From positions 11,137,634 to 11,201,633 of the forward strand of contig OZ038435.1 of the NCBI GenBank assembly GCA_964036275.1: DNA of 64,000 nt, read 5' to 3'. Position numbers and translations under genes: made by a program. A model generated the notes under the pieces. The model did not search any database, had not been told where the DNA came from, and saw only the letters and a list, made by a program, of their open reading frames with translations. The stretch comes from Litoditis marina (lineage: Eukaryota; Nematoda; Chromadorea; Rhabditida; Rhabditidae). Numbering within the stretch: the first letter of the stretch is position 1; every line of letters begins with the position of its first letter. Positions 55,101 to 64,000 of the stretch are shown here, piece by piece.

Positions 55101-58100
55101 CACAAAATTGGAGAGATATCCCATAGGCACATTCAGTGGAGCAACAGTTCGAGCTTGATGCCGAAGTCTTTCGCGCACACGTCTGGCAGCTTCGATCTCC
55201 GGGTGACTGAACAGAATTGATTTCATCGAGAATCAGATAAATAAATAGAAAAGAAGAGTCCTGAAAATATAACTTACTCTCTACGTGCAGCTGCTAAATG
55301 TTTCCTAAAGTTCTGGTAGGTTTCCTGACTTTCTGAGCAAAATCTCGTTAATTTAACTTACTCTCGGCGGGCAGCTGCTGTCTGCTCTGCATTAGACGCC
55401 AGTCGTATGTTTCGCCCCTCAGTTGTCTCCCTGAATACATGCGTTTTGTATTAGTTTTGCTTTTTTCTATCAACTTTCTAATGTTTTCTGATAGGTTTTA
55501 GCGGGGTTCGTGTCGTGGGTTGCATACGACAGGTTTTTTATAGAAAAATCTGCATATTCAGTTTTACATAAGGTGGTTCATTTGAGAGTGGCGAAAACTG
55601 GGTATTACCCTTGACGCGAAGTGATGGACCGTCTTGCCATTGCCGCCAGCCTATTGACTCGCTCCTCCTCGGTTTCCCTAAACCATTACTTCTCAGATTT
55701 GCTGTGGTAAACAATTTTTATTCAGTTCAGGAATAGATATTAAGCAGTAACACCTAGTGAGTCATCTTAATGTCAGCATGTTTAGTTTAACACGTGGTAC
55801 ACGTGGGTAGACTCACTCTTGACGTGCTGTAGCGGATCGTAGTGATTCTACAGCCAACCGCTGGTTTCGTTTGTCAATGCTCTCCCTAAATAACTATAAT
55901 AAGGAAAGTTCATTTGCATAAAGTAGTAACAGAATAGTAATTTCGTATTCGTTCGTCCTCTGAACTTTAGTAGGTTTATTATATATAGACTGTTAAAAAC
56001 ATACATAACAATGTTTTTTCCATGGATTGAGAAAAAATATAGAAAAGTGGAATGGAATGATAATTGTAGTTTGAACTGTCATATATATAAATTGGTTTTA
56101 ACCATGGATTAAGATATAGAAAAATGGAATGAAATGAGAATTGTAGTTCGAACTGTCATACACAGAAATTAGTTATTACCATGGATTGAACAGAGTTATA
56201 GAAAAATGGAATAAAATGAGAATTGTAGTTTGAACTGTCATACATAGGAATTAGTTTTAACCATGGATTAAGATATAGAAAAATGGAATGAAATGAGAAT
56301 TGTAGTTCGAACTGTCATACACAGAAATTAGTTATTACCATGGATTGAAGAGAGTTATAGAAAAATGGAATGAAATGAGAACTGTAGTTTGAACTGTCAT
56401 ACATAGGAATTAGTTTTCGCCATGGATTGATGGAGTTTTCGCCATTTTCGCCATGGATTGATGGAGGATTGGATAATTGCAGTTTGAACTGTCATATATA
56501 TAAATTGGTTTCAACCATGGTTTAAGATATGGAAAAATGGAATGAAATGAGAATTGTAGTTCGAACTGTCATACACAGAAATTAGTTATTACCATGGATT
56601 GAAGAGAGTTATGGAAAAATGGAATGAAATGAGAATTGTAGTTTGAACTGTCATACACAGGAATTAGTTTTAACCATGGATTAAGATAACCATGGATAGT
56701 AAGATCTTAATGTCAGCATGTTTAGTTTTACACGTGGTACACGTGGGTAGACTCACTCTTGACGTGCTGTAGCGGATCGTAGTGCTTCTACAGCCAACCG
56801 CTGGTTTCGTTTGTCAACGCTTTCCCTAAATAACTAAAATAATCAAAGTTCATTTGCATAGAGTAGTAATAGAATAGTAATTTCGTATTCGTTCGTCCTC
56901 TGAACTTTAGTAGGTTTATTATATATAGACTGTTAGAAACAAACATAACAATTTTTTTTTCCTTGGATTGAGAAAAAATATAGAAAAGTGGAATGAAATG
57001 ATAATTGTAGTTTGAACTGTCATATAAATAAATTGGTTTTAGCCATGGATTAAGATATAGAAAAATGGAATGAAATGATAATTGTAGTTTGAACTGTCAT
57101 ATAAATAAATTGGTTTTAACCATGGATTAAGATATAGAAAAATGGAATGAAATGATAATTGTAGTTCGAACTGTCATACACAGAAATTAGTTATTACCAT
57201 GGATTAAGAAGAGATACAAAAAAATGGAATCAAATGAGAATTGTAGTTTGAACTGTCATACATAGAAATTAGTTTTTACCATGGATATAGAAAAATGGAA
57301 TCAAATGAGAATTGTAGTTTGAACTCGCATACATAAAAAGTTGTTTTACTATGTATTAAGGAGGACAAACTTATTTCATATTGGACTGATAAGAAATAGC
57401 CAAAAAAGATTAAGCAAAGTGTTAGTAGTGAATGATTGGAAATGGAAAAGTCAATTTCGAGCTGTCGAACACAGCAGATTTTTGGAACATAGACCAAAGA
57501 GAAAAATCGAAACTAAGAGATTGACCCACCTTCTTCTCCGCTCCCTTTGGAGGCGTGTTGCTCTTTCTCTTGGAGTTTCCATGATTTCGGACCCATCAGT
57601 TTCATTGCCGGAAATTCTACTACGGGATCGGATTTATAAGATTTTGCTCGCCGATCGTCTGGGTTACTGTAATTGAAATGATATTATTTTCGTTCCTCAT
57701 TCTTTTCCCCTCCTCTATCCTGATGATTTCAACCCTAATCGGGACTGTTTGCTATTTAGTTTCATTCACAGTTGTTTGAGTTTTTCTCTCTACAAAGAGA
57801 ATCTAACCTTTGGGGAATTGTGGCTATTGTTTCGGTTTCGGGTTGATCTGCTTCTACTGGTGACGGTGATTGGAACATGGCTTGACTTGCGCACGGCTGA
57901 TCTGTCTGCTGCATATTTTCTGCCATTTGGTTGGCATGTTTGTCCACACTCTCTCTAAAATTGTAGTAGTGCATACCAAAAAATAGCAGCGAGTCATCAC
58001 TTAGAGGTTGCGTTCGTTCTATATCTGTCAACATCTAATAACATCTGATATCTATCTCCTATCTCATCTCATCTATCTCATCTGATATCTAATAACATCT

Positions 58101-58668
58101 GAGGAGAAATGAAAAGGGAAATATATTTTTGCCAACTACCTTTGCTTTTGTCTCTTCTCCCTTTGTAGGCGAGTTTTTCGCTCTCTTGGAGTTTCCACAG
58201 TTGCACAACTTTCCCGTCCAGATTCGGAGATGACACTTCGTGAGCGGGTTGGAGGGGAGTTATTCCGACCAACAGTTTTGTTTCTGTAATTGGCATGTCA
58301 CGCTGACTTGCTTGACTTTGTGCAACTCGGACGAAGATTACGGTTCGGGCTGTTCTAGTTAGTGTATGATCTTGTGTAGGATGGATTGTCAGGTGGTCTT
58401 TTGTCGATCAGGTTATAAAGTCGTGTTCCCTACTTGAAATTATTGAAACTATTGTTTTGTTATTCATGTTGTTCATTGTTGTGTTTTGAGAAATGGTTCG
58501 TTCTGGCCTACAGGTAAATGGCTAGAAATACCTTGTCGATCTATTTTGACGGCTCGCATGGAGCTCTGGCGGTTCCGGTTCCGGTGGCGGTGGTGGCGGT
58601 TCTGGTACATCAGTGGTGGTTACATTGGAGAGAAGAGCGAGAATAGCAAGTATATGCTTTTTATTCAT
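49178..58668 (-). CDS. Helitron Rep-helicase (HUH/Y2 Rep plus PIF1-type helicase), about 20 exons
   Basis: Exons: 58668-58532, 58283-58140, 57954-57808, 56825-56757, 55885-55817, 55677-55609, 55430-55362, 55304-55278, 55206-55037, about 54712-54140, 53969-53168, 53102-52819, 52602-52303, 52203-52106, 52006-51901, 51810-51438, 51208-50589, 50336-49854, 49695-49521, 49410-49178. Phases agree throughout, giving about 1,650 codons. Order: a hydrophobic start ([15 protein letters not shown]), a Pro/Glu run, Arg-rich 23-residue repeats, a zinc module ([21 protein letters not shown]), and Rep with the HUH-type motif [10 protein letters not shown] near 53220. The paired tyrosines follow (YLYKYVYKG, near 52490). 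Helicase: Walker A GPGGSGKT, Walker B VIDECSM, DFRQ, and the terminal [10 protein letters not shown] and YVAMSRA. Rep nicks and rejoins single strands; the helicase unwinds. All catalytic motifs are present. Exon choice in the repeat region is least certain. Confidence 0.85.
50441..50506 (+). pseudogene. tRNA-like sequence in a Helitron intron
   Basis: A-box-like TAGCGCAGGTAGCAGCG and B box GGTTCGATCCC. No closed acceptor stem. It resembles the 6098-6160 sequence (GCGCAG.., GGAACG.., GGTTCGA) and may share a tRNA-derived SINE origin. Confidence 0.45.
55278..56825 (-). other. Array of 69-bp symmetric exons coding an Arg-rich repeat
   Basis: Exons 56757-56825, 55817-55885, 55609-55677 and 55362-55430 are each exactly 69 bp and phase 2 at both ends. 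Each encodes one 23-residue unit of the pattern E-S/T-x3-R-x2-R-L-A-x(9-10)-A-R. The next exon (55278-55304, 27 bp) keeps the same phases and looks like a shortened unit. The first two are near-identical copies. Similar Arg-rich repeats occur in proteins of other Helitrons (family knowledge, not checked). Confidence 0.75.
55980..56700. repeat. Minisatellite, unit about 80 bp, block 1
   Basis: About eight imperfect units built on AATTGTAGTTTGAACTGTCA, then ACCATGGATT and AAAAATGGAATGAAATGA. It lies between the exons at 55817 and 56757, which are themselves near-identical. Confidence 0.8.
56945..57345. repeat. Minisatellite, same unit, block 2
   Basis: Four to five further units of the ATGGAATGAAATGA repeat. 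Copied again at about 62190-62590 by the large duplication. Confidence 0.8.
57530..57666 (-). pseudogene. Unused or alternative Helitron exon with stops
   Basis: It has good splice signals at both ends and ends in the Arg-rich motif [16 protein letters not shown], like the exon at 58140-58283. Its frame has an in-frame TAA before the ATG at 57580-57582. It could be skipped, or serve as an alternative first exon starting at that ATG, since its 3' phase fits the following exons. Confidence 0.45.
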
Positions 58669-60125
58669 TGGAGAAGTGATGGTTTCAACTTTTCAGGGGG
58701 CCTTTTATAAGCGAAATTGTTCTACATGTTGTACAAAATTTGCCGTTCCTGTTATCCATGCTTCTGACATTGTTGTCACGTTTAATCTTTAACATTTCCG
58801 GAGCTCCATTTCCGAGTCACATTTCCTAGTTTCATTTGTTATTACGGTGAGATAATATCTGGTTAGTCGGCGTTTCGCCTTTTACTTTACAGACCAGTTT
58901 TCCTTGAGCTCCTAATAATCTCTTTCTCTCCGTGTTGTATTCTATTGTATCTTTTGTGGCGTACATCTCTCATTTTGACTCTTCTCATGAACGATTTTCA
59001 CTATGAAGAAAAAACAAAATTACATTAATAACTATATAATAATTCATTCACAGCAAAAACACAAATAATATTATTCTTCCTCTTGAGAATGATCTCAATC
59101 TTCTCCTCGAATCGTTCTGAAATCAAACCAATTTACCTATGCTTTACAGACAAAACGTTATAACAAAAGACACCAATTGTATTTTGCTTTGTAAAAACTC
59201 TTCTATATTCTCTCAATATAATTCAATTCAGTGGAAAACCCAGCAGCAACCTGCAACCGTTTCAGAAATGAGAATCCATCCAGAAGCACGTCTCTCTCAC
59301 GTCCCTCAAACAGCCTTGCCTCACCCGATTTTCGACTGAAATTGTTACAAACAAACATACACACCAAACTAGCCTTTTAGCAAGCAAACTAGCAAGTATA
59401 TGCTTTTTATTCATTGGAGAAGTGATGGTTTCAACTTTTCAGGGGGCCTTTTATAAGCGAAATTGTTCTACATGTTGTACAAAATTTGCCGTTCCTGTTA
59501 TCCATGCTTCTGACATTGTTGTCACGTTTAATCTTTAACATTTCCGGAGCTCCATTTCCGAGTCACATTTCCTAGTTTCATTTGTTATTACGGTGAGATA
59601 ATATCTGGTTAGTCGGCGTTTCGCCTTTTACTTTACAGACCAGTTTTCCTTGAGCTCCTAATAATCTCTTTCTCTCCGTGTTGTATTCTATTGTATCTTT
59701 TGTGGCGTACATCTCTCATTTTGACTCTTCTCATGAACGATTTTCACTATGAAGAAAAAACAAAATTACATTAATAACTATATAATAATTCATTCACAGC
59801 AAAAACACAAATAATATTATTCTTCCTCTTGAGAATGATCTCAATCTTCTCCTCGAATCGTTCTGAAATCAAACCAATTTACCTATGCTTTACAGACAAA
59901 ACGTTATAACAAAAGACACCAATTGTATTTTGCTTTGTAAAAACTCTTCTATATTCTCTCAATATAATTCAATTCAGTGGAAAACCCAGCAGCAACCTGC
60001 AACCGTTTCAGAAATGAGAATCCATCCAGAAGCACGTCTCTCTCACGTCCCTCAAACAGCCTTGCCTCACCCGATTTTCGACTGAAATTGTTACAAACAA
60101 ACATACACACCAAACTAGCCTTTTA
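58644..60125. repeat. Tandem duplication of the Helitron 5' flank (about 736 bp, period 746)
   Basis: 58644-59379 and 59390-60125 appear identical, joined by a 10-base spacer. The unit starts within the first codons of Helitron exon 1 and runs outward to the element end, so promoter and leader are present twice. The outer copy retains the ATG and first codons, then runs into the spacer. Confidence 0.9.
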
Positions 60126-60279
60126 TACTAGTGGACAAGGGAGGGCGCCGGCGGCTAAAGCCGCCTCCGCCTCCCTTGTTTTTACTCCAGGCTGGCGAGA
60201 GATTCTAGGAGTATTTGTATATTTTTCACCCTATTCACCGAACCCACATTTTTCTTAACCGTTTGTATCATGTTTTTGA

Positions 60280-61490
60280 CAACGCCACTCTCTCCCTAAC
60301 ATAGAGAACGATATCTCCCTAACATAGAGCGCGACATCTCTCCCTAACATAGTGCGCGACACCTCTTCTCAATATAGAGTACGACATCTCTCCCTAACAT
60401 AGAGCCGGCGCCGGCGGCTAAAGCCGCCTCCTCCTCCCTTGTTTGAGCCTAGGCTGGCGGGAGCTTCCTGGCTTTTTTTTCTGAACACAGCGCGTGGAGG
60501 TTCTTCTCAACATAGAGCGCGAAACCTCTTCTGAACATAGACTGCGAAATGTTTTCCTCACGTAGAGCGCGAAACTTGTCCCTAACATAGAGCAAGCACG
60601 AAACTTCTCCCTAAGATAAAGCGGGAGATTTCTTCTCAATATAGAGCGCCAAATTTATTCTTTACATAAAGCGCGAGACTTCTCCCTAACATAGAGCGGG
60701 AGATTCCTTCTCAACATAGAGCGCCAAACTTTTTCTTTAAATAAAGCGCGAGACTTCTCTTTAACATAGAGCGCGAGGCTTCTCTCTAACATAGAGCGCT
60801 ACACGTTTTCTTCACATAGAGAGAAAAACTTCTTCCTAGCATAGAGCACGGAACTTCTCCCTAAGATAGAGCGGAAGATTTCTTTTCAACATAGAACGCC
60901 AAACTTTTTCTCTACATAAAGCGCGAGACTTCTCCCTAACATAGAGCGCGGAACTTCTCCTTAACATAGAACGCGGGATGTCTTAGCATAGAGCGCGAAA
61001 CGAAACTTCTCCCTAACATAGAGCGCGAGACCTCTCCCTAAGATAGAGCGGGAGATTTCTTCTCAATATAGAGCGCCAAATTTATTCTTTACATAAAGCG
61101 CGAGACTTCTCCCTAACATAGAGCGCGAGACCTCTCCCTAAGATAGAGCGGGAGATTTCTTCTCAATATAGAGCGCCAAATTTATTCTTTACATAAAGCG
61201 CGAGACTTCTCCCTAACATAGAGCGCGAGACCTCTCCCTAAGATAGAGCGGGAGATTTCTTCTCAATATAGAGCGCCAAATTTATTCTTTACATAAAGCG
61301 CGAGACTTCTCCCTAACATAGAGCGCGAGACCTCTCCCTAAGATAGAGCGGGAGATTTCTTCTCAATATAGAGCGCCAAATTTATTCTTTACATAAAGCG
61401 CGAGACTTCTCCCTAACATAGAGCGGGAGATTCCTTCTCAACATAGAGCGCCAAACTTATTCTTTACATAAAGCGCGAGACTTAGAAATT
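60280..61490. repeat. Minisatellite of TCTCCCTAACATAGAGCGCG units with a 100-bp higher-order repeat
   Basis: Dozens of about 24-bp units of the type TCCCTAACATAGAGCGCGA. From 61021 to about 61420 a four-unit block repeats four times with a period of exactly 100 bp (starts at 61021, 61121, 61221, 61321), nearly without change. Confidence 0.9.
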
Positions 61491-61642
61491 GATAATTGGT
61501 TAATGTTAAAGCACAAAAGCGTTTTTAATAAATCTCAATTTCTGTCACAATACAGTTTGTTAGCAACCTATTACGAAAACCAAGTTACCAAGGCCGTCAG
61601 AGTGAAAATGTTCGTTTGGGTATTCAATGATGTTTTACGAAT

Positions 61643-61643
61643 T

Positions 61644-61713
<70 letters not shown>

Positions 61714-61766
61714 TCTTTCTCTCTCTCTCTCTCTTTCTCTCTCTTTTTTCTCTCTCTCTCTTCCTT

Positions 61767-61801
<35 letters not shown>

Positions 61802-61846
61802 TTCTCTCTTTCTCTCTCTTTTTCTCTCTCTTTTTCTCTCTCTCTG
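61643..61846. repeat. CT/TC microsatellite, about 200 bp
   Basis: An almost pure run of CT dinucleotides with interspersed TTT. The Leu/Ser-rich and Arg/Glu-rich frames across it are artefacts. Confidence 0.95.
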
Positions 61847-62079
61847 TTAAGGCTGCGTGTATATTACGTGACTTCAACGCCTTGTTCAACATAAAATGAG
61901 TAAATCTATTCCCCATTCCAATTGCAGCTGCAGCCGATTTGTAGTCACTCGGAAATAGAAATGAAATCCAGCTAGCTCAAGTTTTTTCCACGCCATTTGC
62001 CTCACTCTTCCCCATTGGTTTTCGACTGAAATTGTTACAAACACACACACCAAACTAGCCTTTTATACTAGTGGATGTT

Positions 62080-64000
62080 ACTAAAATAATCAAAGTTCAT
62101 TTGCATAGAGTAGTAATAGAATAGTAATTTCGTATTCGTTCGTCCTCTGAACTTTAGTAGGTTTATTATATATAGACTGTTAGAAACAAACATAACAATT
62201 TTTTTTCCTTGGATTGAGAAAAAATATAGAAAAGTGGAATGAAATGATAATTGTAGTTTGAACTGTCATATAAATAAATTGGTTTTAGCCATGGATTAAG
62301 ATATAGAAAAATGGAATGAAATGATAATTGTAGTTTGAACTGTCATATAAATAAATTGGTTTTAACCATGGATTAAGATATAGAAAAATGGAATGAAATG
62401 ATAATTGTAGTTCGAACTGTCATACACAGAAATTAGTTATTACCATGGATTAAGAAGAGATACAAAAAAATGGAATCAAATGAGAATTGTAGTTTGAACT
62501 GTCATACATAGAAATTAGTTTTTACCATGGATATAGAAAAATGGAATCAAATGAGAATTGTAGTTTGAACTCGCATACATAAAAAGTTGTTTTACTATGT
62601 ATTAAGGAGGACAAACTTATTTCATATTGGACTGATAAGAAATAGCCAAAAAAGATTAAGCAAAGTGTTAGTAGTGAATGATTGGAAATGGAAAAGTCAA
62701 TTTCGAGCTGTCGAACACAGCAGATTTTTGGAACATAGACCAAAGAGAAAAATCGAAACTAAGAGATTGACCCACCTTCTTCTCCGCTCCCTTTGGAGGC
62801 GTGTTGCTCTTTCTCTTGGAGTTTCCATGATTTCGGACCCATCAGTTTCATTGCCGGAAATTCTACTACGGGATCGGATTTATAAGATTTTGCTCGCCGA
62901 TCGTCTGGGTTACTGTAATTGAAATGATATTATTTTCGTTCCTCATTCTTTTCCCCTCCTCTATCCTGATGATTTCAACCCTAATCGGGACTGTTTGCTA
63001 TTTAGTTTCATTCACAGTTGTTTGAGTTTTTCTCTCTACAAAGAGAATCTAACCTTTGGGGAATTGTGGCTATTGTTTCGGTTTCGGGTTGATCTGCTTC
63101 TACTGGTGACGGTGATTGGAACATGGCTTGACTTGCGCACGGCTGATCTGTCTGCTGCATATTTTCTGCCATTTGGTTGGCATGTTTGTCCACACTCTCT
63201 CTAAAATTGTAGTAGTGCATACCAAAAAATAGCAGCGAGTCATCACTTAGAGGTTGCGTTCGTTCTATATCTGTCAACATCTAATAACATCTGATATCTA
63301 TCTCCTATCTCATCTCATCTATCTCATCTGATATCTAATAACATCTGAGGAGAAATGAAAAGGGAAATATATTTTTGCCAACTACCTTTGCTTTTGTCTC
63401 TTCTCCCTTTGTAGGCGAGTTTTTCGCTCTCTTGGAGTTTCCACAGTTGCACAACTTTCCCGTCCAGATTCGGAGATGACACTTCGTGAGCGGGTTGGAG
63501 GGGAGTTATTCCGACCAACAGTTGTGTTTCTGTAATTGGCATGTCACGCTGACTTGCTTGACTTTGTGCAACTCGGACGAAGATTACGGTTCGGGCTGTT
63601 CTAGTTAGTGTATGATCTTGTGTAGGATGGATTGTCAGGTGGTCTTTTGTCGATCAGGTTATAAAGTCGTGTTCCCTACTTGAAATTATTGAAACTATTG
63701 TTTTGTTATTCATGTTGTTCATTGTTGTGTTTTGAGAAATGGTTCGTTCTGGCCTACAGGTAAATGGCTAGAAATACCTTGTCGATCTATTTTGACGGCT
63801 CGCATGGAGCTCTGGCGGTTCCGGTTCCGGTGGCGGTGGTGGCGGTTCTGGTACATCAGTGGTGGTTACATTGGAGAGAAGAGCGAGAATAGCAAGTATA
63901 TGCTTTTTATTCATTGGAGAAGTGATGGTTTCAACTTTTCAGGGGGCCTTTTATAAGCGAAATTGTTCTACATGTTGTACAAAATTTGCCGTTCCTGTTA
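62080..64000. repeat. Near-identical copy of Helitron segment 56833-58754, running off the window
   Basis: Alignment by eye shows one T-run length change (9 against 8) and one base change (near 58275/63521) over about 1.92 kb. The copy begins abruptly five bases beyond the element B start and continues to the window edge. Confidence 0.9.
63054..63914 (-). pseudogene. Second copy of Helitron exons 1-3
   Basis: Exons 63914-63778, 63529-63386 and 63200-63054 repeat exons 1-3 of the Rep-helicase, plus the stop-bearing exon copy at 62776-62912. One residue differs (K to Q in a shadow frame; codon effect in exon 2 is minor). Downstream exons are absent because the copy ends at 62080. It encodes only the hydrophobic/proline-rich start and the first Arg-rich unit, so it is a truncated gene. 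Confidence 0.75.

Larger units (their letters stand above)
48823..60135 (-). mobile_element. Apparently intact autonomous Helitron (element A), about 11.3 kb
   Basis: A rolling-circle transposon on the - strand. Its 5' end is placed at TCCACTAGTATAAAAGGC (starting at 60135), because the same sequence begins a second element at 62075. Its 3' end is placed at the long GC hairpin closing with CTCCCTTG next to 48823. The initial TC fits Helitrons. The 3' CTTG departs from the usual CTRR. The body encodes a single Rep-helicase gene without a visible stop or frame break. The 5' flank has a 736-bp tandem duplication and the introns are full of minisatellite. The limits are inferred from shared ends. 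Confidence 0.75.
60136..62075 (-). mobile_element. Non-coding Helitron-like element B, head to tail with element A
   Basis: Its 5' end at 62075 reads TCCACTAGTATAAAAGGC and stays similar to the element A start for about 50 bases. Its 3' end at 60136 is the same hairpin ending CTCCCTTG, directly followed by the element A start. The inside is minisatellite, a CT microsatellite and short unique sequence, with no Rep or helicase. A second hairpin copy near 60402 suggests its 3' end has itself been duplicated. It would depend on another element's protein. Confidence 0.65.

Noticed and set aside
60280..61490. Regular short repeats resembling a CRISPR array
   Set aside because: The units are diverged and directly adjacent without unique spacers, no cas genes are near, and the DNA is eukaryotic.
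61503..61916. Leu/Ser-rich and Arg/Glu-rich proteins
   Set aside because: They translate a CT microsatellite.

Overview
The window is animal nuclear DNA and looks like a nematode, probably Caenorhabditis or a close rhabditid. Almost every 3' splice site that can be recognised is of the TTTTCAG or TTTACAG type. Exons are short and in consistent phase, and the repeat content is dominated by fold-back MITEs, a Ty3/gypsy element, a CR1/jockey-like LINE and an intron-rich Helitron. The organism is an inference. All exon boundaries were read by eye and may be off by a base or two.

Left part (1-24.3 kb, + strand). The window opens with the last exon of a polypeptide GalNAc-transferase (ricin-B lectin tail, 244-387). 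It is followed by gene A (about 2.3-24.3 kb), a multi-exon protein with an internal Cys/His zinc-binding module and a C-terminal RING-like domain. One gene A intron holds a complete Ty3/gypsy element (10125-18893). Its 617-bp LTRs are nearly identical and a 4-bp target duplication flanks it, but the integrase is split by a 41-bp tandem duplication. The element also codes for a long post-integrase extension ending in an RGG-rich tail.

Middle part (24.3-48 kb). Gene B (29.3-47.9 kb, - strand) is an exon-for-exon paralogue of gene A, so the two genes lie tail to tail. A 2.4-kb inverted-repeat element sits in the intergenic space. A large gene B intron carries a broken LINE that is itself split by a 3.7-kb TTAA-flanked inverted-repeat element and by a 0.6-kb CAGGG-ended element. 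Gene A alone has a tandem duplication of the exons coding for the first half of its RING domain, which suggests alternative RING halves. In both genes the acceptor of one equivalent exon lies at the edge of the same MITE family.

Right part (48.8-64 kb). A Helitron on the - strand appears to have a fully open, about 20-exon gene of roughly 1,650 codons. In order it encodes a signal-like and proline-rich start, a run of symmetric 69-bp exons each coding one 23-residue Arg-rich repeat, a zinc module, an HUH/Y2 Rep domain and a PIF1-type helicase. Its 5' flank is tandemly duplicated. A second, non-coding element (60136-62075) with the same ends abuts it head to tail. Beyond that lies a nearly identical copy of the first exons of the Helitron (62080 to the window end). 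Minisatellites fill the introns and the non-coding element.

The window therefore holds two divergent host ubiquitin-ligase-like genes that have been repeatedly invaded, next to a locally amplifying rolling-circle transposon.
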